A DNA stretch of 19,074 bases from Actinomycetes bacterium (GTDB taxonomy: Bacteria; Actinomycetota; CALGFH01), in the NCBI GenBank assembly GCA_030152105.1, contig JASLIH010000163.1, forward strand, positions 1 through 19,074. Direction: 5' to 3'. The translations under genes and the position numbers were made by a program. Shown here piece by piece: positions 1 to 6,043 of this stretch. Each line of letters starts with the position of its first letter. Within the stretch, counting starts at the first letter, position 1. The notes below the pieces were generated by a model. It was not told the origin of the DNA. It did not search any database and worked only from the letters and a program-made list of their open reading frames with translations.

Positions 1-364
1 GGGTGAGGGTGGCCGCCGCGGCCAGGAACCGCATGGTGGTCCCGGACAGCCGCGCGTCCAGGGGCCGGCCCGGGCTGGCCGGCCGCCCACCGGTCCCGGT
101 CACCGTCCAGCCGGCCAGGTCCACCCCGGCGCCGAGGGCGCCCAGGGCGGTGGCCATCGCCTCGGCGTCGTCGCTCGCGGCCGCGCCGTGAAGGCGGCTG
201 GTGCCGGAGGCCAGGGCGGCGCACAGCAGGGCCCGGTTGGTCACGCTCTTGCTGGGCGGGGCGGCCAGGCGCATGGCCACCGGGCCGGCCGGCAGGAGCT
301 CCAGGGCGGCCGGCAGCGGTCCGGGGGGGTCCCCCGGTGGGAGGGGACCGGCCTCCTCAGCCAC
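1..364 (-). CDS. aroA: 3-phosphoshikimate 1-carboxyvinyltransferase (EPSP synthase), N-terminal part, cut by window start
   Basis: This gene encodes the N-terminal ~121 residues of EPSP synthase, which joins phosphoenolpyruvate to shikimate 3-phosphate in the cytoplasmic aromatic amino acid pathway. The sequence shows the family's opening signature PPSKSVTNRALL (Lys-Ser and Arg substrate contacts) near residues 36-47, and later LSGTTMRFL, the usual Gly-Thr-x-x-Arg segment. I chose the GTG at 364-362 because the conserved strand before PPSKS (LELLPAGP) lies upstream of the first ATG (274-272). This GTG overlaps the leuD stop by 8 bp, a normal operon junction. The N-terminus is Pro/Gly-rich and slightly long, and a perfect inverted repeat (321-337) lies within it, so a later start cannot be fully excluded. 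It is the last visible gene of leuC-leuD-aroA. Confidence 0.9.
   Translation of the reverse strand, partial: MAEEAGPLPPGDPPGPLPAALELLPAGPVAMRLAAPPSKSVTNRALLCAALASGTSRLHGAAASDDAEAMATALGALGAGVDLAGWTVTGTGGRPASPGRPLDARLSGTTMRFLAAAATLT
321..337 (-). repeat. Perfect short inverted repeat at the leuD-aroA junction
   Basis: CCGGGGG at 321-327 and CCCCCGG at 331-337 are perfect inverted copies around a 3-base loop. On the transcribed (minus) strand this gives a very stable 7-bp hairpin just after the leuD stop, inside the proposed first codons of aroA. It has no T-run, so it is not a typical intrinsic terminator. It may slow ribosomes or tune aroA translation, or it may only reflect base composition. 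Confidence 0.4.
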
Positions 365-983
365 CCCAGGCGGGGGCGGTGGTGTCGACCCGGGCCGGGT
401 GGGCGTCCTCGTAGGCGGCCACCGCCGCCCCCTGCGACAGCAGGTAGCCGAGCTCGTCGGTGCCGTCCAGCAGCATCTGGCGGGCGAACGGGTCGACCGT
501 GAACCGGACGGCCCGGCCGCCGGGCAGGGTGACCGTCTCGGCCTCCAGGTCGACGGTGACCTCGGCGTCCGGGTCGGCCTCGACGGCCGCGGCCAGCTCG
601 GCGTGGACCTCGGCCGGCAGCTCCACCGGGAGCAGGCCGTTCTTGAGGGCGTTGTTGCGGAAGATGTCGGCGAACACCGGGGCCAGGACGGCCCTGATCC
701 CGAAGGCCCGCAGGGCCCAGGCGGCATGCTCGCTCGACGACCCCGACCCGAAGTTGGCCCCGGCTAGTAGGACCGACCGGCCGGCCATCTCCGGCCGGTT
801 GAGCACGAAGCCCTGCCTCGGCTGGCCGTCGCCGTCGTAGCGCCAGTCGGCGAACAGCCCCTCGCCCAGCCCGGCCTTGCTGGTCCCCTTGAGGAACCGG
901 GCCGGGATGATCTGGTCGGTGTCGACGTTGTCGACCAGCAGGGGGATCAGCCTGCTGGTGAAGGGTCGCAGCGGCTCGGGCAT
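357..983 (-). CDS. leuD: 3-isopropylmalate dehydratase, small subunit
   Basis: This is the small subunit (208 aa, usual family length about 200) of isopropylmalate isomerase, which converts 2-isopropylmalate to 3-isopropylmalate in leucine biosynthesis. It supplies the swivel domain that completes the LeuC active site. Visible family motifs are VDNVDTDQIIPARFL near residue 17, then NFGSGSSSEHAAWAL near residues 77-91, and the FADIFRNNALKNGLLPV segment. It starts 3 bp after the leuC stop, and its own stop overlaps the proposed aroA GTG. Its likely ribosome binding site is the G-run just before the leuC stop, which also forms one arm of a strong hairpin (991-1011). Translation is therefore probably coupled to leuC. 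Confidence 0.97.
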   Translation of the reverse strand: MPEPLRPFTSRLIPLLVDNVDTDQIIPARFLKGTSKAGLGEGLFADWRYDGDGQPRQGFVLNRPEMAGRSVLLAGANFGSGSSSEHAAWALRAFGIRAVLAPVFADIFRNNALKNGLLPVELPAEVHAELAAAVEADPDAEVTVDLEAETVTLPGGRAVRFTVDPFARQMLLDGTDELGYLLSQGAAVAAYEDAHPARVDTTAPAWGG

Positions 984-986
984 CGC

Positions 987-2456
987 CTACCCCCCCGATC
1001 CCATCGGGGGGCTGCCGCCTTCGGCTCCATGAGCCCCCGCACCCCCCCGGTCCACGAGCGGGCGGGCGTCGGCGATGCGGCCGGCCAGGGCCGAGGCGGC
1101 CGCGGTCAGGGGGCTGGCCAGGAAGGTGCGCCCGCCGGCGCCCTGGCGGCCCTCGAAGTTGCGGTTGGAGGTCGACACCGCGTACTCGCCCGGGGCCAGC
1201 TGGTCGCCGTTCATGGCCAGGCACATCGAGCAGCCGGCCTCGCGCCACTCGGCCCCGGCGGCCCGGAACACCCCGGCCAGGCCCTCGGCCTCGGCCTGGC
1301 GCTTGACGTCCTGGGAGCCGGGCACGACCAGCACCCGCACCCGCGGGTCGACCCTGCGGCCGCGCAGCAGCTGGGCGGCCTGGCGCAGGTCGGAGATGCG
1401 CGAGTTGGTGCAGGAGCCGATGAAGACCACGTCCACCGGCCGGCCCAGCAGCGGCTCCCCCGGCCGCAGGTCCATGTAGGTCAACGCCTTGGCCAGGGCC
1501 TGGCGGGCCGCCGGGTCGCCGGCGTGCTCGGGGTCGGGCACGCGGCCGGAGATGGGCAGGCCCATGCCCGGGTTGGTGCCGTAGGTGACCATCGGCTCCA
1601 GCCGGCCGGCGTCCAGGGTGACGGTGCGGTCGAAGCTGGCACCGTCGTCGCCGGGCAGGGTGCGCCAGTCGGCCAGGGCCCGGTCCCAGGCCTCGCCCCG
1701 GGGGGCGTAGGGCCGGCCGGCCATGTACTCGAAGGTGGTGTCGTCGGGGGCGACCATGCCGGCCCGGGCCCCGCCCTCGATCGACATGTTGCAGATGGTC
1801 ATCCGCTGCTCCATCGACAGCGCGCGGATGGCCGGGCCGGAGTACTCGAACACGTGCCCGGTGCCGGCGCCGACGCCGATCTCGGCCAGCAGGGCCAGGA
1901 TCACGTCCTTGGCCGTCACCCCGACGGCCAGGCGGCCCTCGACCCGGACCTCGAAGGTCCTGGGGCGGCGCTGGAGCAGGGTCTGGGTGGCCAGCACGTG
2001 CTCGACCTCGCTGGTCCCGATCCCGAAGGCCAGGGCCCCGAAGGCGCCGTGGGTGGCGGTGTGGGAGTCGCCGCAGACGATCGTCATGCCCGGCTGGGTG
2101 GCCCCCAGCTCGGGGCCGATGACATGGACGATGCCCTGATGGGCGCTGTGCATGCCGTGCAGGGGGATGCCGTGCTCGGCGCAGTTGCGCTCCAGCCGCT
2201 CCACCTGGGCCCTGGCCAGCTCGTCGAGGATCGGCAGGGACCGGTCAGAAGTCGGCACCGAGTGGTCGGCGGTGGCCAGGGTCAGGTCGGGCCGGCGGAC
2301 CTTGAGGCCGCGGGCGGCCAGCCCGGCGAACGCCTGGGGCGAGGTGACCTCGTGGACCAGGTGGAGGTCGACGTACAGGACGGCCGGCAGGCCGGGCGGC
2401 TCCGCCACCACGTGGCGGTCCCAGACCTTGTCGAGCAGGGTGCGTGGGGCTGGCAT
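987..2456 (-). CDS. leuC: 3-isopropylmalate dehydratase, large subunit
   Basis: This is the large catalytic subunit (489 aa) of isopropylmalate isomerase, an aconitase-family enzyme carrying a [4Fe-4S] cluster. The three cluster ligands are visible: Cys349 in [14 protein letters not shown], and Cys409 and Cys412 in GCSMCLAMN. The substrate-region motifs [28 protein letters not shown] (residues ~128-154, with small breaks) and [15 protein letters not shown] are intact. It is slightly longer than the usual ~470 aa because of a Gly/Ser/Pro-rich tail after about residue 465. The last codons of that tail contain a perfect inverted repeat (991-1011). The ATG at 2456 follows a GAGGTG ribosome binding site 7 bases upstream. 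It heads the minus-strand leuC-leuD-aroA unit. No iclR-type regulator gene sits in the usual divergent position. Confidence 0.97.
   Translation of the reverse strand: MPAPRTLLDKVWDRHVVAEPPGLPAVLYVDLHLVHEVTSPQAFAGLAARGLKVRRPDLTLATADHSVPTSDRSLPILDELARAQVERLERNCAEHGIPLHGMHSAHQGIVHVIGPELGATQPGMTIVCGDSHTATHGAFGALAFGIGTSEVEHVLATQTLLQRRPRTFEVRVEGRLAVGVTAKDVILALLAEIGVGAGTGHVFEYSGPAIRALSMEQRMTICNMSIEGGARAGMVAPDDTTFEYMAGRPYAPRGEAWDRALADWRTLPGDDGASFDRTVTLDAGRLEPMVTYGTNPGMGLPISGRVPDPEHAGDPAARQALAKALTYMDLRPGEPLLGRPVDVVFIGSCTNSRISDLRQAAQLLRGRRVDPRVRVLVVPGSQDVKRQAEAEGLAGVFRAAGAEWREAGCSMCLAMNGDQLAPGEYAVSTSNRNFEGRQGAGGRTFLASPLTAAASALAGRIADARPLVDRGGAGAHGAEGGSPPMGSGG
991..1011 (-). promoter_or_regulatory. Hairpin that sequesters the leuD ribosome binding site
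   Basis: CCCCCCGAT (991-999) and ATCGGGGGG (1003-1011) are perfect 9-bp inverted copies with a CCC loop on the plus strand. In the leuC-leuD mRNA the G-run falls immediately before the leuC stop (989-987) and about 7 bases before the leuD ATG (983), where a Shine-Dalgarno sequence is expected. In the transcript read 5' to 3', the C-rich arm comes first and the G-rich arm, holding the ribosome site, comes second. A ribosome finishing leuC would open the hairpin, which is the classic layout for translational coupling. The function is inferred; the sequence symmetry is seen directly. Confidence 0.55.
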
Positions 2457-2477
2457 GAGTGGGCACCTCGGGTCGGT

Positions 2478-2499
2478 CCGGGGCGGCGTCGCACCCCGG
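2478..2499 (-). repeat. Small GC hairpin in the leuC leader
   Basis: CCGGGG (2478-2483) and CCCCGG (2494-2499) are inverted copies around a 10-base loop, about 22 bases upstream of the leuC start. The leuC-to-2628 spacer is 171 bp. I found no T-box motif, no leucine-rich leader peptide and no clear -35/-10 pair for leuC in it. The hairpin is the only leader structure I can point to, and it may be chance in such GC-rich sequence. Confidence 0.25.
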
Positions 2500-2554
2500 G
2501 GGATGGGCGGGACGTCGTCGTCAGCCGCTCATGGTAGCCGAGCAGGCAGCCGAT

Positions 2555-2583
2555 TTGGTGTTCCCCTGCCGGATCTGTAGATG
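2555..2583 (+). promoter_or_regulatory. Candidate sigma70-type promoter for the gene at 2628
   Basis: TTGGTG at 2555-2560 and TAGATG at 2578-2583 are separated by 17 bp, placing a start of transcription near 2590. The gene's GTG start at 2628 is preceded by a G-rich ribosome site (AGGGGGG, 2613-2619). The -10 matches the consensus only in part. Confidence 0.4.
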
Positions 2584-2596
2584 GTTCGTGAAGAAC
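2584..2596. promoter_or_regulatory. Short dyad GTTC-N5-GAAC, possible operator
   Basis: GTTC (2584-2587) and GAAC (2593-2596) form a dyad directly downstream of the candidate -10 at 2578-2583, where a repressor would block transcription. Its half-site order is the reverse of the actinobacterial LexA box (GAAC-N4-GTTC), so I do not call it an SOS box. It lies in the divergent leuC/2628 spacer and could affect either side. Confidence 0.25.
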
Positions 2597-2627
2597 ATTC
2601 CGCTTGACCGATAGGGGGGTTCGGGTC

Positions 2628-3028
2628 GTGCGTGCGATCCGCGGGGCGTTGCACCGGCTGCCGCTGTACTGGGAGGCGGGGCTGCGCCGCCTGCCGTTCT
2701 TCACCCAGCGGACGGCCGTGCTGCTGCTCGGCGTGCTCGTCGCGGCCCTGGCCAAGGTCGGGGGCGTGGTCGCGCTCGTCGGCTGGCCCGGGGCCAACGG
2801 CCCGGCCCACCTGGTGCCCGGTGAGCGGGCCGGCCTGGCTCCGGAGTCCCGCCCGGAGCCTGGCGACAGGCCCGCTCCCGGGTCGTCGGGGGCGGTGCGG
2901 CCGGCGCGGGCGCCGGGGGCCCGCCAGCCGCACCGCCGACCACGTCCCCGCCCACCACCGCCCCCCAGGGTCCCCTCGACCCGGTCGACGAGCTCCTCGG
3001 CCCGGTCGTCTCCACCCTGCTTCCCTAG
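2628..3028 (+). pseudogene. Small one-span membrane protein gene, apparently frameshifted
   Basis: I do not recognise the family. From the GTG at 2628 one frame gives a basic N-terminus, then a hydrophobic span around residues 27-50 (TAVLLLGVLVAALAKVGGVV) ending near HLVPG. From about 2830 that frame turns into Arg/Pro-rich sequence and, after ~2930, poor codon usage. Another frame then looks coding: a Gly/Ala/Pro/Thr linker (PPTTSPPTTAPQGPLD) and a tidy end, PVDELLGPVVSTLLP, with stop TAG at 3026-3028. Joining them needs a -1 (or +2) shift between ~2825 and ~2930. The second frame is closed upstream by a TGA at 2822-2824. A sequencing error, a real disruption or recoding are all possible. 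A long inverted repeat right after the TAG supports 3028 as the true gene end. Confidence 0.5.
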
Positions 3029-3029
3029 C

Positions 3030-3081
3030 GCCCGGGCCCGGTCGGCCGCCAGGTGGCCCACTTCCCTTACCGGGCCCGGGC
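3030..3081 (+). terminator. Perfect 13-bp inverted repeat, probable terminator
   Basis: GCCCGGGCCCGGT (3030-3042) and ACCGGGCCCGGGC (3069-3081) are exact reverse complements separated by 26 bases. The left arm begins 1 base after the TAG at 3028. Each arm is itself nearly palindromic (CCGGGCCCGG), so alternative small hairpins or a cruciform are possible. There is no T-run, as is common for actinobacterial terminators. A binding site for a dimeric protein in the following gene's promoter is the alternative. Confidence 0.5.
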
Positions 3082-3100
3082 TCAGCGCCCCCGCTCCTGC

Positions 3101-3106
3101 TAGCCT
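3101..3106 (+). promoter_or_regulatory. Candidate -10 element (TAGCCT) upstream of the gene at 3117
   Basis: TAGCCT fits the actinobacterial TANNNT -10 pattern and lies 10 bases before the ATG at 3117. No ribosome binding site is visible before that ATG, so the transcript may be leaderless or nearly so. No convincing -35 was seen. Confidence 0.35.
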
Positions 3107-3116
3107 GATGGCAACG

Positions 3117-3554
3117 ATGTCCAGCTCGCCCTCCACCACCCAGCCGCAGCCGCCGCCCCCGGGCCGCCGCAAGCGCGAGATCCTCGGCGGCACCGGCCTG
3201 ATCGTGATGGTGGTGGCCATCCTGGTCTTCACCGCGGTGGCGATCACCATCGAGCTGGCCTCCAACCAGGGCAAGACCTTCAGGGCCAGCGTGTCGGTGC
3301 TGGGCCCGGTCGCCGGCAGCCAGAACCAGGTCCGCCTCATGTTCCGGGTGACCAACGCCGGTTCCCGGGCCGGCCGCCCCGACAAGTGTGAGGCCGTGCT
3401 CTTCAACGCGAGCGGCGACCGGGTCGGCGTCGGCGCCGTCAGCCTCAAGGACCCCATCCAGCCCGGCGCCACCCACGACGAGCCCGGCATCGGCACCGCC
3501 GCCGAGCTCCCCATCAACGGCACCGTCCACTGCCGCGCCCTCGACCCCGGCTAA
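3117..3554 (+). CDS. Hypothetical membrane-anchored extracytoplasmic protein
   Basis: I do not recognise a named family. The 145-residue product has a short Pro/Gln-rich cytoplasmic N-terminus, a basic GRRKRE stop-transfer segment, one hydrophobic span (~residues 26-48), and an outside domain of about 95 residues. That domain alternates short beta-strand-like stretches (FRASVSVLGPV, QVRLMFRVTNAG, KCEAVLFNASGD) and keeps two cysteines (DKCEAV, VHCRAL) that could form a disulfide. This resembles the small Ig-like/FxLYD type of exported domain, but that is inference from pattern only. Start choice: ATG 3117 fits the TAGCCT element better than the in-frame ATG at 3108. The same frame is open back to 2604, but codon use between ~2930 and 3107 is not coding-like, so I do not call a fusion. 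Confidence 0.75.
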   Translation: MSSSPSTTQPQPPPPGRRKREILGGTGLIVMVVAILVFTAVAITIELASNQGKTFRASVSVLGPVAGSQNQVRLMFRVTNAGSRAGRPDKCEAVLFNASGDRVGVGAVSLKDPIQPGATHDEPGIGTAAELPINGTVHCRALDPG

Positions 3555-3588
3555 CCTCGCCGGCCTCGAGCTCGCCAGACCGCCTCCG

Positions 3589-4026
3589 TCAGCTGGAGCT
3601 CGGCATCCTCGCCTGCGAGGTGACGTGGTCGACGGGCACCCGGAACCGGCGCTCGAGAATCGCCGGCAGGTTGCCCTTGAGCCAGCGCGACACCCCCGGG
3701 GGGAAGGTCGAGAGCACGATCCGGTCGTAGCCGGGATGGGCCTGGAGCTCGTCGCCGACCGCCTCAAGCGGCGAGTGGCTGCCGACCCGGGCCTCGGCCA
3801 CCGGGACCCCGGCGGCGGCCAGGGACGCCATCGCCTCGCCGGCCCGCCGGCGGGCCAGCTGCCTGGCCTCGCCCTCCTCCCAGTTGTGGAGCAGGTGGCC
3901 GGTCGGGGTGGCCGGGACCAGCAGGGTGAAGGTGGCCGCCGGGTCGGCGGCGGCCAGCGCCCTGACCCGTTCCAGCAGCTCCGGGCTCCCGGCCGTCTGG
4001 TGGGCGACGATGAGGTAGCGAGCCAT
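3589..4026 (-). CDS. Small universal-stress-like (USP-fold) protein
   Basis: This 145-residue protein starts like a Rossmann-type UspA domain: a first strand ([19 protein letters not shown]), a strand FTLLVPATP near residue 34, a long charged helix ([20 protein letters not shown]), then VAEARVG and [18 protein letters not shown]. It resembles a group of small UspA-like proteins common in actinobacteria. The usual ATP-binding Gly-x2-Gly-x9-Gly-Ser/Thr motif near the C-terminus is not visible, so nucleotide binding is doubtful. Its role is unknown. The ATG at 4026 follows a good ribosome site (GGAGGGAG). It is divergent from the arginine deiminase gene, with only 68 bp between starts and with overlapping promoter elements. 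Confidence 0.7.
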   Translation of the reverse strand: MARYLIVAHQTAGSPELLERVRALAAADPAATFTLLVPATPTGHLLHNWEEGEARQLARRRAGEAMASLAAAGVPVAEARVGSHSPLEAVGDELQAHPGYDRIVLSTFPPGVSRWLKGNLPAILERRFRVPVDHVTSQARMPSSS

Positions 4027-4056
4027 GCGCTCTCCCTCCGCTGGGCTGTGGATGTG

Positions 4057-4085
4057 GTTGTGCGCCCAGCCGGGCCCGGTGTCAA
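4057..4085 (-). promoter_or_regulatory. Candidate promoter of the universal-stress-like gene
   Basis: On the minus strand a perfect TTGACA (4085-4080) is followed after 17 bp by CACAAC (4062-4057). The -35 is ideal and the -10 weak. The -35 overlaps the proposed -10 of the divergent arginine deiminase gene (4083-4088). Confidence 0.35.
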
Positions 4086-4088
4086 GAT
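4083..4088 (+). promoter_or_regulatory. Candidate -10 element of a leaderless arginine deiminase transcript
   Basis: CAAGAT ends 6 bases before the ATG at 4095, and no ribosome binding site precedes that ATG. This spacing is typical of leaderless actinobacterial genes. It departs from TANNNT at its first base. Confidence 0.35.
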
Positions 4089-4094
4089 CGGGTC

Positions 4095-5315
4095 ATGAGC
4101 ACCTTCCGGGTCGACTCCGAGATCGGCCAGCTCCGCAAGGTCCTGCTGCACTGCCCGGACCTGGAGCTGGCCCGCCTGACCCCGGCCAACATCGCCGACC
4201 TGCTGTTCGACGAGATCATGTGGGCCGAGCGGGCCCGCATCGAGCACCAGGCGTTCGCCGACGTGCTCCGCTCCCGCGGGGTCGAGGTGTTCCAGCTGGC
4301 CGACCTGCTGGCCACCGCCCTGGCCGACGAGGGCGGCCGCAAGGAGCTGCTGGACCGGGTGGTCACCGTCGACGGCTTCGGGGCCGGGCTGGCTCCCGAG
4401 CTGCGGGCCTGGTTCGACTCGCTGGAGGCCGCCGAGCTGGTCACCTACCTGATCGGCGGGGTCATCCCCGAGGACCTGCCGTTCCGGCCCGAGGGGCTGG
4501 TCGGGGCCAGCTTCCACCCGACCACCTTCGTGCTGCCGCCGCTGCCCAACCAGATGTTCATGCGCGACACCTCGGCCTGGATGTACGGCGGGGTGTCGAT
4601 CAACCCGATGGCCTTCCCGTCGCGGCGGCGCGAGACCATGCACCTGGAGACGGTCTACCGGCGCCACCCGTTGTTCGCCGACGCCGACTTCCCGGTCTGG
4701 TACGGCGGCGACGGGATCGACCACTACCCGGCGGTGATCGAGGGCGGCGACATCCTGGTCATCGGCCACCGGGCCCTGCTCGTCGGCATGGGCGAGCGCA
4801 CCACCCACCAGGGGGTGGAGGCCCTGGCCCGGCGGCTGTTCGACGCCGGGGTGCTGGACACCCTGGTCGCTGTCGAGCTGCCCAAGGTCCGGGCCTACAT
4901 GCACCTGGACACCGTCCTCACCCAGGTCGACCACGACGCCTTCGTCGTCTACCCGGGCCTGCGGACCCAGATGCGGCCGTTCGTGGTCACCCCCGGGCCC
5001 GGCCGCCACCTGGAGGTCAGGGCCGAGGACGAGCTGTTCGCCACCCTGGCCCGGGTGCTGGACGTGCCCCGCATCCGCACCTTCGAGACCGGCGGCAACG
5101 AGATGCTGGCCGCCCGCGAGCAATGGGACGACGGCAACAACGTGCTCGCCGTCGCCCCCGGGGTGGTGGTCGCCTATGAGCGCAACGTCGACACCAACCA
5201 GCGCCTGCGCGACGACGGGGTCGAGGTCCTGACCATCCCCGGCTTCGAGCTCGGCCGGGGCCGCGGCGGCCCCCGCTGCATGAGCTGCCCCCTGGAGCGC
5301 GACCCGGTCGCCTGA
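4095..5315 (+). CDS. arcA: Arginine deiminase
   Basis: Arginine deiminase hydrolyses arginine to citrulline and ammonia in the cytoplasm. It is the first step of the fermentative ADI pathway and also gives acid tolerance. The 406-residue length matches the family. Active-site residues of the guanidine-modifying fold are all present: Asp158 in [11 protein letters not shown], Glu216 and Asp219 in EGGDIL, His270 and Asp272 in MHLDTVLT, and the nucleophile Cys395 in [10 protein letters not shown] near the C-terminus. Ornithine carbamoyltransferase (arcB), carbamate kinase (arcC) and the antiporter (arcD) are not nearby, so it is a lone arcA in this window. It may feed citrulline to another route or work mainly by releasing ammonia. 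It is divergent from the universal-stress-like gene. Confidence 0.95.
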   Translation: MSTFRVDSEIGQLRKVLLHCPDLELARLTPANIADLLFDEIMWAERARIEHQAFADVLRSRGVEVFQLADLLATALADEGGRKELLDRVVTVDGFGAGLAPELRAWFDSLEAAELVTYLIGGVIPEDLPFRPEGLVGASFHPTTFVLPPLPNQMFMRDTSAWMYGGVSINPMAFPSRRRETMHLETVYRRHPLFADADFPVWYGGDGIDHYPAVIEGGDILVIGHRALLVGMGERTTHQGVEALARRLFDAGVLDTLVAVELPKVRAYMHLDTVLTQVDHDAFVVYPGLRTQMRPFVVTPGPGRHLEVRAEDELFATLARVLDVPRIRTFETGGNEMLAAREQWDDGNNVLAVAPGVVVAYERNVDTNQRLRDDGVEVLTIPGFELGRGRGGPRCMSCPLERDPVA

Positions 5316-5332
5316 GCGGCGGCCAATCTCAC

Positions 5333-5342
5333 CCCGTACGGG
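5333..5342. promoter_or_regulatory. 10-bp palindrome just upstream of a -35 element
   Basis: CCCGTACGGG is a perfect palindrome ending 2 bases before the TTGACG at 5345. The position suits an activator or repressor site for the DUF308 gene. No known regulator is assigned, and chance occurrence is quite possible. Confidence 0.25.
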
Positions 5343-5344
5343 TG

Positions 5345-5373
5345 TTGACGGCGCCCCTGGCATGGGCAACGCT
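5345..5373 (+). promoter_or_regulatory. Candidate promoter of the DUF308-like gene
   Basis: TTGACG (5345-5350) is followed after 17 bp by AACGCT (5368-5373). Transcription would start near 5380, leaving a ~30-base leader with a purine-rich ribosome site before the ATG at 5410. Confidence 0.4.
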
Positions 5374-5409
5374 TCGGCCAGACGTGCCAGCGCACAAGGG
5401 GTGAGGGAG

Positions 5410-6027
5410 ATGGCTGGAAGAACGCCGGCGGCCGGGGGCCGGCTTCCGCTTGGCAAGGCGGTCACCCAGGCGTGGGCGCTGTGGCTGGCTGGGCTCCTGG
5501 CCCTCGTCGGCGGCCTCGTCCTGCTCGTCAACCCCGGGGCCGGGCTGCGGCTGGTCAAGTGGACGCTCGGGCTGTTCCTGCTCGGCTGGGGGGTGATGCG
5601 GCTGGTCCACGCCTTCACCGGCCCTCGCCGGGCCCGCACCTGGCTGATCCTGTCGGGGCTGTGCGTCCTGGGCGCCGGGATCGTGGTGCTCGCCTGGCCG
5701 GGCGTGACCGTGACGGCGCTGCTCTACATCCTGGTCGTTGGCGGGGCCTGCCTGGCCTCGGTCGACCTGGTCGGCGCCATCGTCGACCGACGGCGCAACC
5801 CCTACTGGTGGCTGCACCTGCTCCGGGGCCTGGGGACGCTGGCCCTGGTGGTGGCGCTGCTGGTCTGGCCGGGTGAGACCCTCGGGGTGGTCCGGCTGAT
5901 CGCCGCCGTCCTGCTGTTGCTGTGGGGCGCGGGCACCCTCGGCGAGGCCTACCAGTCGCCCATCCACGACGATCCCCGGGGCTACCGCGGCGAGCTCAAC
6001 AAGGAGATCCCGCACCGGCTCATCTGA
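5410..6027 (+). CDS. DUF308 / HdeD-like multi-span membrane protein
   Basis: The 205-residue protein is almost entirely made of hydrophobic spans separated by short loops: about six segments, for example ALWLAGLLALVGGLVLLVNP, then LGLFLLGWGVMRLVHAF, WLILSGLCVLGAGIVVLAWP, LLYILVVGGACLASVDLVGA, LLRGLGTLALVVALLVWP and VVRLIAAVLLLLWGAGTL. The repeated strings ending in NP or WPG followed by a new span are typical of the DUF308/HdeD family, linked in enterobacteria to acid resistance. Its biochemical role is unknown. I chose ATG 5410 rather than the in-frame ATG 5362 because a purine-rich ribosome site (GGGGTGAGGGAG) precedes it and the extra 16 residues look non-coding. It follows arcA by 94 bp with its own candidate promoter. 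Both genes touch acid or ammonia stress, a weak link. It converges on map. Confidence 0.8.
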   Translation: MAGRTPAAGGRLPLGKAVTQAWALWLAGLLALVGGLVLLVNPGAGLRLVKWTLGLFLLGWGVMRLVHAFTGPRRARTWLILSGLCVLGAGIVVLAWPGVTVTALLYILVVGGACLASVDLVGAIVDRRRNPYWWLHLLRGLGTLALVVALLVWPGETLGVVRLIAAVLLLLWGAGTLGEAYQSPIHDDPRGYRGELNKEIPHRLI

Positions 6028-6043
6028 CCTAGGGGACGGTCAG
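6024..6043. terminator. Weak inverted repeat at convergent gene ends
   Basis: CTGACC (6024-6029) and GGTCAG (6038-6043) are exact inverted copies around 8 bases, and they span both stop codons (TGA 6025-6027 on plus; TAG read from 6031-6029 on minus). The position suits a bidirectional terminator, but the stem is only 6 bp and has no T-run. Confidence 0.3.

Noticed and set aside
2584..2596. LexA (SOS) box
   Set aside because: The half-sites are in the opposite order (GTTC then GAAC) to the known actinobacterial box.
2521..2598. 25-codon minus-strand open frame upstream of leuC as a leucine leader peptide
   Set aside because: It has only one leucine codon and no visible attenuator-type terminator, so leader control is not supported.
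2604..3554. Single 316-residue fusion of the two small membrane proteins
   Set aside because: The frame is open, but the stretch from about 2930 to 3107 has non-coding codon use, a terminator-like repeat and a -10 element.
2529..5639. Very long minus-strand open frame (over 1000 codons) across several genes
   Set aside because: It runs antisense to arginine deiminase and other clear genes, and its composition is that of a GC-rich shadow frame.
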